DNA of 64,000 nt from Ignavibacterium sp. (lineage in GTDB: Bacteria > Bacteroidota > Ignavibacteria > Ignavibacteriales > Ignavibacteriaceae). The position numbers and the translations under genes are program-made. Positions 61,009-64,000 of the stretch are shown one piece after another (position 1 is the stretch's first letter; every line of letters starts with the position of its first letter). The notes beneath the pieces were generated by a model, which was not told the DNA's origin, ran no database searches, and saw only the letters and a program-made list of their open reading frames with translations. The stretch lies in contig NZ_AP026678.1 of the NCBI RefSeq assembly GCF_025998815.1, positions 1,922,001 to 1,986,000 of the forward strand, in the 5' to 3' direction.

Positions 61009-62052
61009 ATGAATAAAGCAAAATCACTTTTGATAATCTTACTTTCAGCTTTAATTGTAGTTAGTTGTGGTAAGAAGGAAAATAATAATCAGAATAAAAC
61101 AGATGAAACGATTCCTGTTGAAGTAACATTAGTTAAAAAGTCAATGATTGATCGGGAAATTGAGTTGGTGGGAAATCTTATGGCCTGGAAAGAAGCTAAT
61201 CTTGCTGCACAGACAACAGCAAGAGTTCAGAAAATTTATGTTGATGCCGGTTCAAGAGTAAAAGAAGGTGATTTACTTTTTGAAATGGATGATACTCAGC
61301 TTGCGCAGTCAAAAATTCAATATCAGGTTGCAAAGGATAATTACGACAGATTGAAGCCACTTTATGAATCCGGCTCAATTTCTCAATCTCAGTTTGATCA
61401 GGTTAAAGCTGCTTATGAAACCTCAGAAAAAGCTTATCAGCTTTTATTAACCAACACTCAGTTTCGTGCACCGTTTAGCGGCGTTGTTACTGCAAAAAGA
61501 TTAAATGAAGGTGAAGTATTTCTTTTAGCTCCTGGTGGTGTTGGTGCACCAACAATTGTTTCGCTTATGCAAATCAATCCATTGAAACTCATTCTCAATG
61601 TAAGTGAAAGCAACTTAAAAGATGTTAAACTTAATCAGACAGTAGAAATAAAATCAGACATCTTTCCCGATGAAACATTTAGAGGAACAATCAACAGAAT
61701 AAACCCGGCTGTTAATCCATCAAGCAGAACTTTTGAAGTCGAAGTTAAAATTCCTAATCCGAATGAAAAACTAAAACCCGGAATGTATGTGCGCGCAAAG
61801 ATTCTTATTGGTAAAACCGAAGGAATAATCGTAAATCGTTCTGCGGCATTAAAGCAGCTTGGCTCAACTGCATATTATGGTTTCATTGTAAAAGATAACA
61901 CTGCTAAAAGAGTAGAACTCACTCTTGGAAAAGAATTTGACTCACTTGTTGAAATTACTTCCGGTTTGAATGAAGGCGATTATGTTGTTACACGTGGGCA
62001 AGGATTGCTGAAAGATGGAAGTAAAGTTGAAATTAAAGTCAAAGCAGAATAA
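61009..62052 (+). CDS. RND efflux periplasmic adaptor (membrane fusion protein)
   Basis: 347 residues. MNKAKSLLIILLSALIVVSC is a lipoprotein signal (Cys20). The two halves of the lipoyl/biotinyl-like domain (LAAQTTARVQKIYVDAGSRVKEGDLLFEMDD and FRAPFSGVVTAKRLNEGEV) flank an alpha-hairpin with KDNYDRLKPLYESGSISQSQFDQ. A beta-barrel domain follows (LNQTVEIKSDIFPDETFRGTINRINP). It connects the TolC-like protein to the RND pump. GGAG stands about 8 bases before the ATG. Confidence 0.94.
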   Translation: MNKAKSLLIILLSALIVVSCGKKENNNQNKTDETIPVEVTLVKKSMIDREIELVGNLMAWKEANLAAQTTARVQKIYVDAGSRVKEGDLLFEMDDTQLAQSKIQYQVAKDNYDRLKPLYESGSISQSQFDQVKAAYETSEKAYQLLLTNTQFRAPFSGVVTAKRLNEGEVFLLAPGGVGAPTIVSLMQINPLKLILNVSESNLKDVKLNQTVEIKSDIFPDETFRGTINRINPAVNPSSRTFEVEVKIPNPNEKLKPGMYVRAKILIGKTEGIIVNRSAALKQLGSTAYYGFIVKDNTAKRVELTLGKEFDSLVEITSGLNEGDYVVTRGQGLLKDGSKVEIKVKAE

Positions 62053-62064
62053 GGAGAGTTAACG

Positions 62065-64000
62065 ATGAATTTACCTGAAATATCTGTACGCCGACCAATA
62101 ACAACAATAATGCTTTTTATAGCTATTGTTATTATTGGATTCGTTTCGTTTCAAAGATTACCGATAGATCTGTTTCCTGAAATTGAACCGCCTGTAATAA
62201 GTGTGCTAACGCAATATCCCGGTGCTAGTGCTCAGGATGTTGAGTTAAATATTTCTAAGAAAATTGAAAGCGGACTTAGCTCAATTACTAATCTTAAAAA
62301 AATTCGCTCGGTTTCAATTGATAACATTTCGGTTGTTCAACTTGAATTTGAATTCGGGACTAATCTTGATGAAGCATCGAATGATATTCGTTCAGCACTT
62401 GAGTTTACGAAACGATTGTTGCCTGATGATGCTGAAAATCCAATAATATTCAAATTCAGCACGAACATATTTCCTATAATGTTTATTGCTGTTCAAGCTG
62501 AAGAAAGTTATATAGGATTAAACAAGTTAGTTGAAAATGAAATTATTGACCCACTTAAAAGAGTGCCTGGCGTCGGCACTGTTCAGGCATTTGGCGGACC
62601 AATCAGACAAATCTTAATTCATCTTGATGAAAGAAAGTTAGAAGCATATAACATTTCTGCTGCACAGATTGCACAAGTTCTACTGGCAGAAAATATTAAT
62701 CTACCTTCTGGTTCAATAAAAATGGGAGATATGGAATACAATCTCCGTTTGCCTGCTGAGTTTGCAAGTGCAAATGAAATTAAAAATCTTGTTGTTGCTC
62801 AGCAAGGTGGTAAGCTTGTTTATATGCGCGATGTTGCAACAGTTATTGACAGTTTGAAAGACAGAACTATCAATGTAAGATTGAATGGTGGAAAAGGGCT
62901 TCAGATAATTGTTCAGAAACAATCAGGTGCAAACACAGTACAGGTTGTTAAAGATGTTAAAGCAAAACTTGAGCAACTAAAGAAAAATCTTCCTTCGGAT
63001 GTTAAGATTGATATTATTCAGGATTCATCTGAATTTATTATTCAGTCGGTTGCAAATCTTACGGAAGCAGTGTTGTTGGGAGCGATATTCGTTGTGTTTG
63101 TTATTCTGATTTTCTTAAGACAATGGCGTGCAACAATTATCATTGTGCTTGTGCTTCCTGTTTCTTTGATTGGTGCATTTATTTATCTCTACTTTACAGG
63201 AAATACAATCAATATCATTTCGCTTTCGTCGCTTTCAATTGCGGTTGGTCTTGTTGTGGATGATGCAATTGTAATACTTGAAAATATATCACGACACGTT
63301 GAACAAGGTGCGCGTCCAAGAGAAGCAGCAGTTTTTGGTTCTGCAGAAGTTGGATTGGCAGTTGCAGCGGCTACATTTACAATCGTTGCTGTATTCTTCC
63401 CGTTAGTGTTTATTTCTGGTATAGCAGGAATTCTTTTCAATCAGCTTGGATTTCTTGTAACAGTAATGATTCTTGTATCATTGCTTGCTGCTTTAACTTT
63501 GATTCCAATGTTAGCATCCAAACTTCTTAAATCAAGAAAAGAAGCTAAACCAATTACAAATCCTTTGTTAAAGAAAATTGATTCATCACTTGCACGATTT
63601 TTTAATTCAGTGGATGATATTTATAAAAGAATTCTTGAGTGGGCGCTTAATCACAAGAAAACAGTTGTTTTCACTGCTCTGTTAATCTTTGTCGGATCGA
63701 TCTTACTAATTCCAATGCTCGGAACTGAATTTATACCGAAATCGGATTCATCACAGTTCCAGATATTTCTTGAGATAGAACCTGGTAAAAGACTTGAAGA
63801 AACTCTTGAATATGTGAAGAAAGTTGAAGACATAATCAAAAAAGATTTTCCGGAAGTTGAGTTTGTTTCAGTTCGCGCTGGTGTTAATGATGCAGGATTT
63901 TCATCAATTCTTTTCGGTCAGAATGAAGGTGCAAACATTGCAGGATTTCAGATAAGAACGACCAAACTTAAAGACCGCAAACGAACTGTTTTTGAAATGG
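62065..64000 (+). CDS. RND efflux permease (AcrB/MdtB-like), 5' part
   Basis: The frame is open from ATG 62065 (MNLPEISVRRPITTIMLFIAIV) to the window end, 645 codons. AAGGAGAG lies 7 bases upstream. Helix 1 is followed by FQRLPIDLFPEIEPPVISVLTQYPGASAQDVE, the pore-domain PGVGTVQAFGG, and transmembrane helix 4 GLVVDDAIVILENISRHVEQGARP with the proton-relay aspartate pair. Helices 7-8 follow, and the second porter domain begins with LGTEFIPKSDSSQF. It is an inner-membrane proton-driven pump of the hydrophobe/amphiphile class; substrate unknown. About 400 residues are beyond the window. Confidence 0.95.
   Translation, partial: MNLPEISVRRPITTIMLFIAIVIIGFVSFQRLPIDLFPEIEPPVISVLTQYPGASAQDVELNISKKIESGLSSITNLKKIRSVSIDNISVVQLEFEFGTNLDEASNDIRSALEFTKRLLPDDAENPIIFKFSTNIFPIMFIAVQAEESYIGLNKLVENEIIDPLKRVPGVGTVQAFGGPIRQILIHLDERKLEAYNISAAQIAQVLLAENINLPSGSIKMGDMEYNLRLPAEFASANEIKNLVVAQQGGKLVYMRDVATVIDSLKDRTINVRLNGGKGLQIIVQKQSGANTVQVVKDVKAKLEQLKKNLPSDVKIDIIQDSSEFIIQSVANLTEAVLLGAIFVVFVILIFLRQWRATIIIVLVLPVSLIGAFIYLYFTGNTINIISLSSLSIAVGLVVDDAIVILENISRHVEQGARPREAAVFGSAEVGLAVAAATFTIVAVFFPLVFISGIAGILFNQLGFLVTVMILVSLLAALTLIPMLASKLLKSRKEAKPITNPLLKKIDSSLARFFNSVDDIYKRILEWALNHKKTVVFTALLIFVGSILLIPMLGTEFIPKSDSSQFQIFLEIEPGKRLEETLEYVKKVEDIIKKDFPEVEFVSVRAGVNDAGFSSILFGQNEGANIAGFQIRTTKLKDRKRTVFEM

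Overview
The window is AT-rich (plainly well below 40% GC by eye) and gene-dense. Many genes carry signal peptides or lipoboxes, and several use TTG or GTG starts. The gene set (class II fumarase, Tdh/Kbl threonine catabolism, SxtJ/DUF5989/carbamoyltransferase trio, two-parvulin secreted PPIase, DUF481 outer-membrane protein, PS-10-like peptidase, TtrBCA-like molybdoenzyme) fits an anaerobic or facultative Gram-negative of the Bacteroidota/Chlorobi side, most like Ignavibacteria. That placement is inference, not proof. No rRNA, tRNA, CRISPR array or prophage was seen.

Layout. 0-8 kb: the start of an Lrp/AsnC regulator, a glycosyltransferase, and a carbamoyltransferase/SxtJ/DUF5989 cluster with a secreted PPIase and an SGNH-hydrolase/TPR protein. 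8-31 kb: mostly housekeeping and exported enzymes (secreted pullulanase-type GH13, threonine dehydrogenase, M1 aminopeptidase, a frameshifted M14 carboxypeptidase, FumC, Kbl, S37-like peptidase, macrodomain protein, glutamine synthetase, enolase, CPA2 antiporter with USP domains). Inside it sits an AAA/DUF4143 ATPase-nuclease gene boxed by four 22-bp palindromes. 30-35 kb: molybdenum-cofactor genes mobA, moeA, MOSC, moaC, moaA, then a small ChrA and a CMD-family protein. 35.8-42.5 kb: a Tat-exported molybdopterin oxidoreductase operon reading tatA, porin, 4Fe-4S subunit, NrfD-like subunit, catalytic subunit. 43-47.5 kb: a PhnD-like binding lipoprotein, a histidine kinase and a sigma-54 response regulator. 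47.5-55 kb: an arsenic/thiol-redox region (CcdA, several thioredoxin-fold proteins, Acr3, ArsC, permease, ArsR). 55-58.8 kb: CDF metal efflux and lipid-related enzymes. 59-64 kb: TetR plus a TolC/MFP/RND efflux operon running off the end.

How it fits together. The Moco genes can make the cofactor for the Tat-exported molybdoenzyme, and tatA leads that operon. A good -24/-12 (sigma-54) promoter lies just upstream of tatA with a dyad at enhancer distance. The response regulator encoded 0.7 kb away is the NtrC type that would activate it, and its kinase is paired with a PhnD-like binding protein, as in TtrS or AioXSR-type sensing. The substrate (tetrathionate, selenate, arsenate or other) cannot be fixed from sequence alone.

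The most unusual structure is a set of long imperfect hairpin repeats (core CACAAAGG / CCTTTGTG, with a sister family CGGAG/CAGAG) filling many gaps between 32 and 53 kb and often ending on a neighbour's stop codon. Two GxxExxY (PD-(D/E)XK-like) genes lie exactly between arms of these repeats, one between the kinase and regulator genes and one between arsC and the permease gene. With the palindrome-bounded DUF4143 gene, this gives three nuclease-fold genes each packaged in palindromic repeats, a possible undescribed class of repeat-associated mobile genes.
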